Assembly (NCBI GenBank): GCA_036732755.1
Contig: DAINBU010000056.1
Location: forward strand, 1 to 29,783
Direction: 5' to 3'
DNA: 29,783 nt
DNA from: DASRRB01 sp036732755
GTDB taxonomy: Bacteria > Planctomycetota > B15-G4 > SIAN01
This document shows positions 15,371-22,849 of this stretch, one piece after another (the first letter of the stretch is position 1; every line of letters begins with the position of its first letter). The translations under genes were made by a program, and so were the position numbers. The notes under the pieces were generated by a model, which saw nothing but the letters and a program-made list of their open reading frames with translations, had not been told where the DNA came from and made no database searches.

Positions 15371-15799
15371 ATGCGATTCATTGCGCTGATGATCCCGGGC
15401 AACCACAAGGACTACGAGAAGGGCGCGATGCCCGACCCGAAACTGATCGCCGCGATGATGAAGTACAACGAGGAGCTCTCGAAGGCGGGCGTCCTGCTCG
15501 CGCTCGACGGTCTCCACCCGACGGCCAAGGCGGCGCGCATCCGCTTCGGCGGCGGCAAGCGGACCGTCACCGACGGCCCTTTCACCGATGCGCGCGAGCT
15601 CATCGGCGGGTACTGGATCTGGCAGGTGAAGTCGAAGGCCGAGGCGGTCGAGTGGGCGAAGCGCTGCCCGGCGCTCGACGGCGACACGATCGAGCTGCGC
15701 CAGATCTTCGACGCGGCCGACTTCGGGCCCGAGATCGCCGCCAAGGAGGCGGAGTTCGCGCGCGCCACCGAAGAGAACCGCAAGCGCGGGCCGCAGTGA
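15371..15799 (+). CDS. YCII-related (DGPF domain) protein
   Basis: 142 residues from the ATG at 15371, with AAGGAAG upstream. Longer in-frame readings back to 15233 have no conserved sequence. The start MRFIALMIPGNHKDYE, the central motif D68-G-P-F-T-D73 after GGGKRTVT, and GGYWIWQVKSKAEAVEWAKRCP are typical of the YCII/YCIA-like ferredoxin fold found beside ECF sigma factors of the DUF6596 type. The family's biochemical role is not settled; the link to those sigma factors suggests an accessory or sensing function. It is cytoplasmic. The stop codon is followed, without a gap and in the same frame, by the remains of just such a sigma factor. Confidence 0.92.
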   Translation: MRFIALMIPGNHKDYEKGAMPDPKLIAAMMKYNEELSKAGVLLALDGLHPTAKAARIRFGGGKRTVTDGPFTDARELIGGYWIWQVKSKAEAVEWAKRCPALDGDTIELRQIFDAADFGPEIAAKEAEFARATEENRKRGPQ

Positions 15800-16897
15800 C
15801 CGGAGGCGACGCGGCGGCGCGCCCTCGACCAGCTCCGGCGCGACCGGCGCCTCCAGCGCGCGCACGACGAGATCGGGGCGGAGGTCGCCGCGAAGGAGCT
15901 CGCGCCCCCCGACTTCGGCGCGGCGCTCGACGACGCGGTCGGCGACGACCTCCTGCGGCTCGTCTTCATGACGTGCCACCCGATCGTGCCGGCCGAGGGG
16001 CGCGTCGCGCTGACGCTGCGGCTGCTCGGCGGCCTCACGACGGCGGAGATCGCGCGCGCCTTCCTCGTCCCCGAGGCGACCGTGGCGCAGCGGATCGTGC
16101 GCGCCCGGCGGACGCTCGCCGACGCGCGCGTCGCATTCGAGATGCCGGCGGCCGGCGAGCTCGCGGCGCGGCGCGCGTCGGTCCTCGAGGTGATCTACTT
16201 CGTCTTCAACGAGGGCTACGCGGCGACCGCGGGCGACGCGTGGACGCGGCCGGAACTGTGCGAGGAGGCGCTGCGGCTCGGCCGCATCGTCGCGGCGCTC
16301 GCGCCCGCCGAGCCCGAAGTGCACGGCCTGGTCGCGCTCATGGAACTGCAGGCGTCGCGGCTGCGCGCGCGCGTCGGACCGGCGGGCGAGCCGGTGCTCC
16401 TCGCCGACCAGGACCGCTCGCGCTGGGACCCGCTGCTGATCGGGCGCGGGCTCGCCGCGCTTTCGCTCGCGCGCACCGCGGCGGGGTCGGAGGCGCCGTC
16501 CGGTCCCTACCTCCTGCAGGCCGAGATCGCGGCCTGCCACGCGCGCTCGCGCGCGCCGGAAGAGACCGAATGGGCGCGCGTCGCCGCGCTCTACGCGCGG
16601 CTCGCGCAGATCGTGCCGTCGCCCGTGGTCGAGCTCAACCGCGCGGTCGCCCTCTCGATGCTGTTCGGCCCGGAGGGCGGGCTCGCCGTCGTCGACGCGC
16701 TCGCCGGCGAGCCGGCGCTCGCGGGCTACCACCTCCTGCCGACCGTGCGCGGCGACCTCCTCGCGAAGCTCGCCCGTCACGACGAGGCGCGGAGGGAGTT
16801 CGAGCGGGCGGCGGCGCTCGCGAAGAACGCGCGCGAGCGCCGCCTCCTCCTCGGGCGTGCCGCGGCCTGCGCGCGCGCCGTCAGCGGCCCGACGTGA
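15800..16897 (+). pseudogene. ECF RNA polymerase sigma factor (DUF6596 type) lacking sigma-2 and a start codon
   Basis: The frame directly behind the YCII stop is homologous to full-length sigma factors of this class. It opens at TRRRALDQLRRDRRL, which normally follows the PGAWL segment at the end of sigma region 2, and continues with ALDDAVGDDLLRLVFMTCHP, region 4 (LTTAEIARAFLVPEATVAQR) and the long helical C-terminal domain (EVIYFVFNEGY, ELNRAVALSM, TVRGDLLAKL). Proteins of this class run to ~410 residues; here 365 codons remain and ~60 at the front, including the -10-binding region, are missing. No ATG, GTG or TTG occurs in frame before 15968, so translation could at best give a 309-residue protein starting at MTCHP. 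It appears to be a 5' deletion that joined the remnant to the YCII gene. The 3' end overlaps the convergent MarC gene by 17 bases. The rest of the frame is intact, so it is recent decay, a repurposed protein or an assembly error. Confidence 0.8.
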
Positions 16898-17528
16898 TCA
16901 GCGGCAGGACGTCGTGGATGCCGTTCACGACGAACTGGACCGCGACGGCCGCGAGGATCAGCCCCATCACGCGGCTCACGATGTTGAGGCCGGTCTGCTT
17001 CAGGAGGCGCTCGAGGCGGGTCGACGCGCGCAGGATGAGGAAGGTGAGGACGCCGGTCACCACGACCACGGCGATCACGATCGCGATGTGGGAGAAGGAG
17101 CCGCGCGCCTGGCTCATGAGGACGGTGACGGTCGCGATCGCGCCCGGACCGGCGAGCATCGGGATGGCGAGCGGGACGACCGCGACGTCGTCCTTGGCGC
17201 TCCCTTCGACCTGCTCCTCCGGCGAGCTGCGCACGCGCGACGGCTGCGCCCGCATCATGTCGAGCGCGACCAGGAAGAGCAGCAGCCCGCCCGCGATCTT
17301 GAAGGAGCCGACCGTGATCCCGAACAGGCGGAAGATGAACTCGCCCGTCGCGGCGAAGACGGTGAGCGTGACGACCGACACGATCGACGCCTTGAGCGCC
17401 GTCGCGCTGCGCTTCGCGGGCGAGTCGCCGCGAGTGATCGACAAGAACAGCGGGATGACCGCGAACGGGTCGACGACGAAGAAGACGGCGGAGAAGGTCA
17501 CCAGCGCGAAGGTCGCGAGCTCGGGCAT
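16881..17528 (-). CDS. MarC family integral membrane protein
   Basis: 215 residues with about six membrane helices: ~5-28 (FALVTFSAVFFVVDPFAVIPLFL), ~45-65, ~75-90, ~118-138, ~148-168 and ~190-210. The family signature VVDPFAVIPLFLS near the N-terminus and the repeat-like AIPMLAGPGAIATVTVLM after the central loop identify MarC/UPF0056 (the NAAT family). The loop at ~93-115 (QPSRVRSSPEEQ) is charged. The name comes from multiple antibiotic resistance, but that role was not upheld in E. coli and the substrate is generally unknown. It is convergent with the sigma factor remnant and divergent from the alginate-lyase-like gene (87-base spacer). Confidence 0.93.
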   Translation of the reverse strand: MPELATFALVTFSAVFFVVDPFAVIPLFLSITRGDSPAKRSATALKASIVSVVTLTVFAATGEFIFRLFGITVGSFKIAGGLLLFLVALDMMRAQPSRVRSSPEEQVEGSAKDDVAVVPLAIPMLAGPGAIATVTVLMSQARGSFSHIAIVIAVVVVTGVLTFLILRASTRLERLLKQTGLNIVSRVMGLILAAVAVQFVVNGIHDVLPLITSGR

Positions 17529-17615
17529 GGGGCGGGGAGTCTACGCCGCTCCCACCCTTCGCGATCGCCGCGGGCGCGAGTAGAGTCCGCCGCTCCTGCG
17601 GAGAGGAGAGGCGTC

Positions 17616-18869
17616 ATGTCGATGAGGGGTCGCGCGCTGGCGGCAGTGCTGATCGCCGTCGCGTGCGTGCCGTCGTGCAAGTCGGGGCCGCGCAACCGCG
17701 GCGGCGGAAAGCAGGGCGCGGCGGCGGCCGGCGGCGCCGCGGCGCACGCGGGGGGCCACGCCCAGGATCGCGGCCAGGTCGGCGCGGACGACGGCGTCGT
17801 CTTCTTCCCGGCCGGCTCGATCGAGCGGCTGAAGCAGAAAGGCGCGAAGCTCGAGCCGGTGCGCGCCCGCCTCGACGCCGCGGTCGCGCACGCGCGCAAG
17901 GAGCTGTCGAAGCGGCCCGACGCGCTCTCCGACATCAAGTCCGAGGGCGTGGCCCGCGGCAAGCGCGACACCCCGAAGCTCATCGCGGAGTTCGACCGCA
18001 TCCTCGACTTCGCGCTCGCGAACGTCCTCACCGGGGAGAAGGCGTTCCTCGACAAGGCCGACGAATTCCTCGTCGCGTGGGCGACGACCTACGAATCGGA
18101 CGGCAACCCGATCGACGAGTACCACTTCGTCACCTTCGTGATGGCGTACGAGCTGGTGCGCGACCGCCTCCCGGCGGCGAGCCGCGAGAAGGTCGGGGCC
18201 ATGCTGCTCTCGATCTACGAGGCGGAGCACGCCTTCGTCACGCGCGGCAAGGGCTTCGAGATCCACGGCAACTGGGTGAGCCACCACGCGACGCTCTGCG
18301 CCGCGATCGCGTTCCTGCGCAAGGACCCCGCGCAGATCGCCTACGTCGAGGGCGTCTACAAGAGCCAGCTCTCGAACAACATCTTCGACAAGTGCCGCTT
18401 CGGCGACTTCACCAAGAGCCACTGGCCCAAGCGCACCAAGGACGTCGAGCAGGCCCCGAACGTCGAGGTCGAGCGCGGCACCACCTTCGACTTCGTCCAC
18501 CGCGACGCGCTGAGCTACCACCTCGAGAGCATCGGGGCGCTCTTCGTCACCGCGGTCATCGCGAAGAACAACGGCCTGCCGTGGTTCGACTTCACCGGCG
18601 AGCAGGGGCAGACGCTCTGGTGGGCGTACGACTTCGTGATCCCGTACGCGACCGGCGAGAAGAAGCACGAAGAGTTCGTCAAGACGCTGCACGGGCCCGA
18701 CAAGAAGAACAAGGAGAAGCGCTGGTTCAAGCCGGAGGACGGCCTCGCCGCGCTCACCTTCGCCTCGTCGGTCCACGCCGAGTACAAGCGCTTCCGCAGC
18801 GGCGGCCTGCCGCGCAACGACGAGGGCTTCCTGGTCTACGCGCTGCTGACCGGACCCGACGAGATGTGA
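17616..18869 (+). CDS. Alginate-lyase-like (alpha/alpha-toroid) predicted lipoprotein
   Basis: 417 residues; GAGAGGAGAG precedes the ATG at 17616. The signal sequence ends in V-P-S-C (Cys at ~21), a plausible though not ideal lipobox, followed by a Gly/Ala/His-rich linker to ~55. The remainder is almost all helical, as in the alpha/alpha-toroid of the alginate lyase superfamily (PF05426). H217-G-N-W-V-S-H-H224 and H295-R-D-A-L-S-Y301-H302 (then LESIGAL) match the positions of the catalytic Asn/His and of the RAxxYH tyrosine motif of those lyases. This suggests beta-elimination of a uronic-acid polysaccharide at the cell surface. The exact substrate and family number cannot be read from sequence. 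A perfect 7-bp hairpin begins one base after the stop. Confidence 0.75.
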   Translation: MSMRGRALAAVLIAVACVPSCKSGPRNRGGGKQGAAAAGGAAAHAGGHAQDRGQVGADDGVVFFPAGSIERLKQKGAKLEPVRARLDAAVAHARKELSKRPDALSDIKSEGVARGKRDTPKLIAEFDRILDFALANVLTGEKAFLDKADEFLVAWATTYESDGNPIDEYHFVTFVMAYELVRDRLPAASREKVGAMLLSIYEAEHAFVTRGKGFEIHGNWVSHHATLCAAIAFLRKDPAQIAYVEGVYKSQLSNNIFDKCRFGDFTKSHWPKRTKDVEQAPNVEVERGTTFDFVHRDALSYHLESIGALFVTAVIAKNNGLPWFDFTGEQGQTLWWAYDFVIPYATGEKKHEEFVKTLHGPDKKNKEKRWFKPEDGLAALTFASSVHAEYKRFRSGGLPRNDEGFLVYALLTGPDEM

Positions 18870-18870
18870 C

Positions 18871-18888
18871 GCGCGGGCCCGCCCGCGC
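18871..18888 (+). terminator. Compact GC hairpin directly after the alginate-lyase-like gene
   Basis: Arms gcgcggg (18871-18877) and cccgcgc (18882-18888) pair perfectly with a 4-base loop, starting one base after the stop codon. There is no T-run. It is a candidate U-tract-free terminator or mRNA 3'-end stabiliser. Confidence 0.4.
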
Positions 18889-18933
18889 TGCTGGAATCCA
18901 ACGCACCGACGACGCACGCCGAGGGGATCCGCC

Positions 18934-19497
18934 ATGACCGAAGCCGCCGCCACCGCCACCGATCGGGAGATGCCGCTCTTCTCGCTGCAGGGGCTCGCGG
19001 AGGAGCCGGCGATCCTCGAGCGCGGCCTGCGCGTCATCGACGTCGGGCTGCGCCTCGCGCCGGGCTGCACCCTCGACCTCGTTCTCGTCGACCGCGCGTC
19101 GCGGCCGGTCGTCGTGCTGGGCGAGGGGAGCGGCGGCCCCGACGCGCTGCTCGGCCGCGCCGTCGCCGTGCTCGCGGAGGTGCGCCGCATGTGGTCGGTG
19201 CTCGACCGCCTCTTCCCGCAGGAGGGCGTGACCTTCGGCTCCGACCCGCGCGTGATCCTGGTCGCGCGCCGCTTCTCCGACGCGCTGCACGGGGCCGCCG
19301 AGCTGCTCGCGCCGTTCGCCGTCGAACTGGTCGAGGCGCGCGAGATCGTCGTCGACGGGAACAAGCGCATCGTCGTCGTGCGAACCGGCGGCGCCGCGCC
19401 CGCCGTCGCCGCGACCGTCGGGACGGGCACCGCCGCGCAGGCTGCGCCGCCGAACGAGAACGGGGCTCCGCTCGCGGCGCCGAAGAAGCGCGCCTGA
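18934..19497 (+). CDS. Unrecognised cytoplasmic protein, possibly a degenerate PD-(D/E)XK-like fold
   Basis: 187 residues with no signal peptide or membrane helix. Residues ~20-130 alternate strands and helices: RGLRVIDVGLRL, TLDLVLVDRASRPVVVLGEG, a helix AVLAEVRRMWSVLDRLF, then RVILVARRFSDALHGAAELL and VELVEAREI. That order, with Asp in a first strand and a following hydrophobic strand, resembles PD-(D/E)XK/NucS-type nuclease cores. The expected E-x-K is replaced by L-G-E-G, so catalysis is doubtful. The last ~45 residues are Ala/Pro/Gly-rich low complexity ending in PKKRA. It starts 64 bases after the alginate-lyase-like gene. The fold assignment is speculative. Confidence 0.7.
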   Translation: MTEAAATATDREMPLFSLQGLAEEPAILERGLRVIDVGLRLAPGCTLDLVLVDRASRPVVVLGEGSGGPDALLGRAVAVLAEVRRMWSVLDRLFPQEGVTFGSDPRVILVARRFSDALHGAAELLAPFAVELVEAREIVVDGNKRIVVVRTGGAAPAVAATVGTGTAAQAAPPNENGAPLAAPKKRA

Positions 19498-19549
19498 GCG
19501 GACCGCGTCCGCGACCACGTCCGCGAGAAGGGAATTCCCCGCGTCGGGG
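19498..19549 (+). terminator. Two small GC hairpins after the 187-residue protein gene
   Basis: Arms gcggac (19498-19503) and gtccgc (19507-19512) form a 6-bp stem directly behind the stop codon. A second stem, ccccg (19537-19541) with cgggg (19545-19549), follows, overlapping a gggaattccc palindrome (19530-19539). No T-run is present. Confidence 0.3.
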
Positions 19550-19579
19550 TGCTCGCCCTCGGTTCCGGCGTCCGCCGGG

Positions 19580-19597
19580 CCGGGCTATGTTGCCCGG
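19580..19597 (+). promoter_or_regulatory. Hairpin and possible -10 element ahead of the kinase operon
   Basis: Arms ccgggc (19580-19585) and gcccgg (19592-19597) flank tatgtt. In this GC-rich setting tatgtt is the best -10-like word in the 150-base spacer; it would place a transcript start about 50 bases before the TTG start codon. No good -35 match is seen, so the promoter call is weak. Confidence 0.25.
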
Positions 19598-19647
19598 TTC
19601 GATCGGAGCGGTCGGAACGGCGGAAGACGGGGGGCGAGAGGTAGTCC

Positions 19648-22113
19648 TTGCCGAGCTCGGAGACAGGCGCGGTCGCGGGCGAAACCGTCGGCCATCGCTA
19701 CGTCCTCAAGCGCGAGTTCGGGCGCGGCGGCATGGCGACCGTCTTCCTGGCCGAGGATCGCCGGCTCGGGAAGGACGTCGCGATCAAGTTCCCGCGGCGG
19801 GACCTCTTCGAGCGCCCCGAGGCGCGCGAGCGCTTCGAGCGCGAGGTGCGCAGCCTCACCCAGCTCGACCATCGCGCGATCGTCAAGATCCTCGACGTCG
19901 GCGAGCACGGCGACCGGCCTTTCGTCGTGATGCAGTATCTCGCGGGCGGGACGCTCGCCGAGCGGCTGCAGGCGGCGGACCGCAAGCTCCCGGCGCCGAT
20001 CGCGCTGGTCGCGTGGATCACGGAGATCGCCGCCGCCCTCGACTTCACGCACGCGCAGAACTACCTCCACCGCGACGTGAAGCCGAGCAACGTCCTCTTC
20101 GACGCGGCCGGCAACGCCTACCTCTCCGACTTCGGGATCGCGCGGGCGATCAACGCCGACACGTCGCCCCCGTCGAACTGGGGGAGCAGCCCGGGCACGC
20201 CGCTCTACATGGCGCCCGAGATCACCGACGAGGTGCCGCTCGGGCCGGCCTACGACCAGTACGCGCTCGCGGTCGTCGTCTACCAGACGCTCACCGGCAA
20301 GATCCCGCACGAAGCAGAATCGGGCTTGCGCCTCATGGTCAAGCGCGCGACCGAGCCGCCGATTCCTCTGCGAGTCGTGCGGCCCGACCTGCCCGAAGCG
20401 CTGCAGGCGGTCGTGATGCGGGCGCTCGACCGCGCGCCGGAGCGCCGCTTCCCGGGCTGCCGCGCCTTCGCCGACGCGTTCCGCCGCGCGTGCAGCGCGC
20501 TCCCGCGCGCCGAGCCGCTGCTCGCGCCGAGCGAGGTCGTCGCGCCGCCTGAAGTCCCGCCGCCGCCGCCGCCGCCTTGGGAGCCGCTCGCGCCGCCGAT
20601 TCCGACGGAGCTCGCCGCGCCGCCCGAAGCCGACGCGTCGAGGGCGCCCGCGCCCCCGCCTGCTCCGCCGCCACCGCGCACGATCTCCTCGCGCAGGCGC
20701 CGCGTCGCGCTCGTCGCCGCGACGTGCGGGCTCGCCGCCGTCGCCCTCGTCGCGTTCTGGCCAGCGGGCGGCGCCGCGAAGAAGGAGGACGGCGGGAAGT
20801 CGGCGACGCCGCCCTCCGTCCGCGCGAAGGAGGCGGCGCCCGCGAAGCCGCCGGGCTCGACGAAGTCGGAAAGGGGGCGCGGCCAGCCGCCGCTGCCGGA
20901 GCGTGCGCCGGGCGTCGAAGGCTACGAGCGCGCGAAGGCGTTCCTCCTCGCGAAGGCGGATTGGGAGGCGACGCTCGGGCCGACCCGGGACGAAGTCCTC
21001 GCGGCGCCCGACCTCGCGACGTGGCGCAAGGGCGCGGCGGAGCTCGCCGCGTTCGTGCGCGACGCCGACGCGCTGACGCTGAAGCTCGACGAGAGCGGGA
21101 CGCTCCTCACCGAGCGCCATCGCGCCACGGCGCACGGCGCGCTCGTGCCCGATCGGCCCGACCTGCTGCGCATCGAGGTGTCGGCCGGCCGCGCGCCGAG
21201 CCTCCTCCCGCTCTCCGGCGGCCGCTTCGCCGCCGAGTTCGACCTCGGCTTCGACGTCGCCGAGATCCAGGCGAAGTTCACGCGCCTCGACGGGACGCTG
21301 CTCGCGTCGCTCGAGATCCGTGTGCCGGAGGCGGCCGCCGCGACCGCCGCGTCGCCTCCCGTCCCGGTCGCGCCCGAGCGGCCGGCCGCCGCGGACGACC
21401 CGCTCGCGACCGCCGGCTTCCGGCGCGCCGACGAGAAAGTGAACGGGCGCACCGTCTGGATCCACGAGAAGAGCGGGCTGCGCTTCGTCGAGCTCGCCAT
21501 CCCCGAGGTCGTCGAACGAACGGTCCCGCGCTTCGCGCCGGCCGAGGGCGAGCTGATCGAGGGCGCCGACGCGACGCGCACGCTGCTCGTCGGCGAGACC
21601 GAGTGCACCAACGGCGCGTGGCGGAAGTGGCGGGCCGCCGGCGTTTCGGCCGACGAGGCCGACGACCTCCCGCTCAGCGGCGTGGGGGGGCCCGACGTCG
21701 TCGCCTTCTGCGCCGCGATGGGCTTCGAGCTGCCCTACGCCGCCGAGTGGCGCTGGTTCGCGCTCGCCGACGCGCCGTCCGACCTGGCGGCGACGCCCGG
21801 CGCATTCGCCGTCACCGCATGGTTCAAGCAGAACGCCGACGGCGACCGCCACCCCGTGAAGCAACTCGCCCCCAACGCCTTCGGCCTCCACGACACGCAG
21901 GGCAACGTCTGGGAGCTCTGCCTCGCCGACGGCGAGACGTGGAGCGACGTCGTCGCGCGCGCCGACGCGAAGTCGACCGTGCGGCCCTATCTCGGCGGGA
22001 GCTGCAGCTCCTCCGCGGAGCGCTGCCGCATCGCCAAGGCGGAGCTGGCGCACGACGGCGCGGGGGCGACCCGCGGCTTCCGTCCGATCTTCCGCGTCCC
22101 GAGGAGCCGCTGA
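19648..22113 (+). CDS. Membrane Ser/Thr protein kinase fused to an FGE-sulfatase-like domain
   Basis: 821 residues; a TTG start with GAGAGG about seven bases upstream. The kinase domain (~16-285) has every key residue: G25-R-G-G-M, ATP-anchoring K47 (VAIK), H141-R-D143-V-K-P-S-N148, D161-F-G, and A-P-E191. A Pro/Ala-rich juxtamembrane segment (~290-350) leads to one membrane helix (~353-372), so the C-terminal half is outside the cytoplasm. After a low-complexity linker and a beta-rich segment, residues ~610-821 match the formylglycine-generating-enzyme/SUMF1 fold (VGETECTNGAWRKW, LPYAAEWRWFAL, FGLHDTQGNVWELC, LGGSC, TRGFRPIFR). Compared with true FGE, the first catalytic cysteine position is Ser788; cysteines occur at 786 and 793. 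It is therefore probably a ligand-sensing domain. The next gene starts one base after the stop. Confidence 0.93.
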   Translation: MPSSETGAVAGETVGHRYVLKREFGRGGMATVFLAEDRRLGKDVAIKFPRRDLFERPEARERFEREVRSLTQLDHRAIVKILDVGEHGDRPFVVMQYLAGGTLAERLQAADRKLPAPIALVAWITEIAAALDFTHAQNYLHRDVKPSNVLFDAAGNAYLSDFGIARAINADTSPPSNWGSSPGTPLYMAPEITDEVPLGPAYDQYALAVVVYQTLTGKIPHEAESGLRLMVKRATEPPIPLRVVRPDLPEALQAVVMRALDRAPERRFPGCRAFADAFRRACSALPRAEPLLAPSEVVAPPEVPPPPPPPWEPLAPPIPTELAAPPEADASRAPAPPPAPPPPRTISSRRRRVALVAATCGLAAVALVAFWPAGGAAKKEDGGKSATPPSVRAKEAAPAKPPGSTKSERGRGQPPLPERAPGVEGYERAKAFLLAKADWEATLGPTRDEVLAAPDLATWRKGAAELAAFVRDADALTLKLDESGTLLTERHRATAHGALVPDRPDLLRIEVSAGRAPSLLPLSGGRFAAEFDLGFDVAEIQAKFTRLDGTLLASLEIRVPEAAAATAASPPVPVAPERPAAADDPLATAGFRRADEKVNGRTVWIHEKSGLRFVELAIPEVVERTVPRFAPAEGELIEGADATRTLLVGETECTNGAWRKWRAAGVSADEADDLPLSGVGGPDVVAFCAAMGFELPYAAEWRWFALADAPSDLAATPGAFAVTAWFKQNADGDRHPVKQLAPNAFGLHDTQGNVWELCLADGETWSDVVARADAKSTVRPYLGGSCSSSAERCRIAKAELAHDGAGATRGFRPIFRVPRSR

Positions 22114-22114
22114 A

Positions 22115-22849
22115 GTGGTTGCCCGCCCGCTCCGGCTCGGCGCGCTGCTCGCCGTCGCGCTCCTTCCCGCCTGCACGAGCTCCGGCCCGCCGCCGATCCG
22201 CTCGCACGTCGCCCTCTTCCGCGTCGATGCGAGCGCCCTGCAGGGGCGCGACCTCGCGAAGGAGGACGCGGTGACGAAGGCGCTGCTCGACCAGTGCGTC
22301 GACGGGAGGCTGTCGTCGCGGCTGCACACGGCGATCGAGGAGCAGTGCGGCAGCGGGTCGACGGCGCTGCTGCCGCGGGCGTTCGCGAAGGACCTCGACT
22401 ACGCGTGGGACCAGGATCCCGCGCCCGACCTCGCGATCGTCGCGCGCCTGAAGCCGCGCGCGGGGGTCTCCGAGGACAACGTGACCGGCGCGATCGTCGG
22501 CACGGTCGGCTGGCTCATGATCGGCGTGCCGGGCTACTTCGTCGACGACCACGACGACCAGCCGCCGCTCGCACTCGAGATCTCGCTCTACGAGGGGGTC
22601 GCGCGCAGCGACCGCGATCTCGGCCAGTTCGAGGTCGGCGCCGCCTCGGTCTCCAGCAACTTCATCGACCGCAACGGCGCCCGCGTGCTGCCCTACGTGG
22701 TGACGCTCCTCGTCCCGCCCTACTTCGTGTCGAAGTGGAGCGACGACGACCCCGACGCGGTCGCCGAGATCCTGCTCGCGTCGATCGTGAAGACCGCCGC
22801 CGAAGGCGTCTCGGCGCGGATCCGCGCGTGGGAGAGCGCGTCGGGATGA
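22115..22849 (+). CDS. Predicted lipoprotein in the kinase operon, unknown function
   Basis: 244 residues, GTG start at 22115 with GAGGAG eight bases upstream, one base after the kinase stop. The signal sequence ends in L-L-P-A-C (Cys at ~20), a good lipobox. The mature chain begins with HVALFRVDASALQGRD, contains a helical section with a cysteine pair (DQC, EEQC at ~60-80), and has a striking hydrophobic segment GAIVGTVGWLMIGVPGYFV (~127-145). That segment could be membrane-inserted or a buried core, and is followed by the acidic DDHDD. ALEISLYEGV and ARVLPYVVTLLVPPYFV follow. No family is recognised. Its placement between a sensor kinase and a propeller lipoprotein suggests an envelope role connected to that signalling unit. 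Confidence 0.8.
   Translation: MVARPLRLGALLAVALLPACTSSGPPPIRSHVALFRVDASALQGRDLAKEDAVTKALLDQCVDGRLSSRLHTAIEEQCGSGSTALLPRAFAKDLDYAWDQDPAPDLAIVARLKPRAGVSEDNVTGAIVGTVGWLMIGVPGYFVDDHDDQPPLALEISLYEGVARSDRDLGQFEVGAASVSSNFIDRNGARVLPYVVTLLVPPYFVSKWSDDDPDAVAEILLASIVKTAAEGVSARIRAWESASG

Noticed and set aside
19588..19610. ggttcgatcgg, similar to a tRNA T-loop
   Set aside because: No acceptor pairing, anticodon arm or D-arm fits around it.
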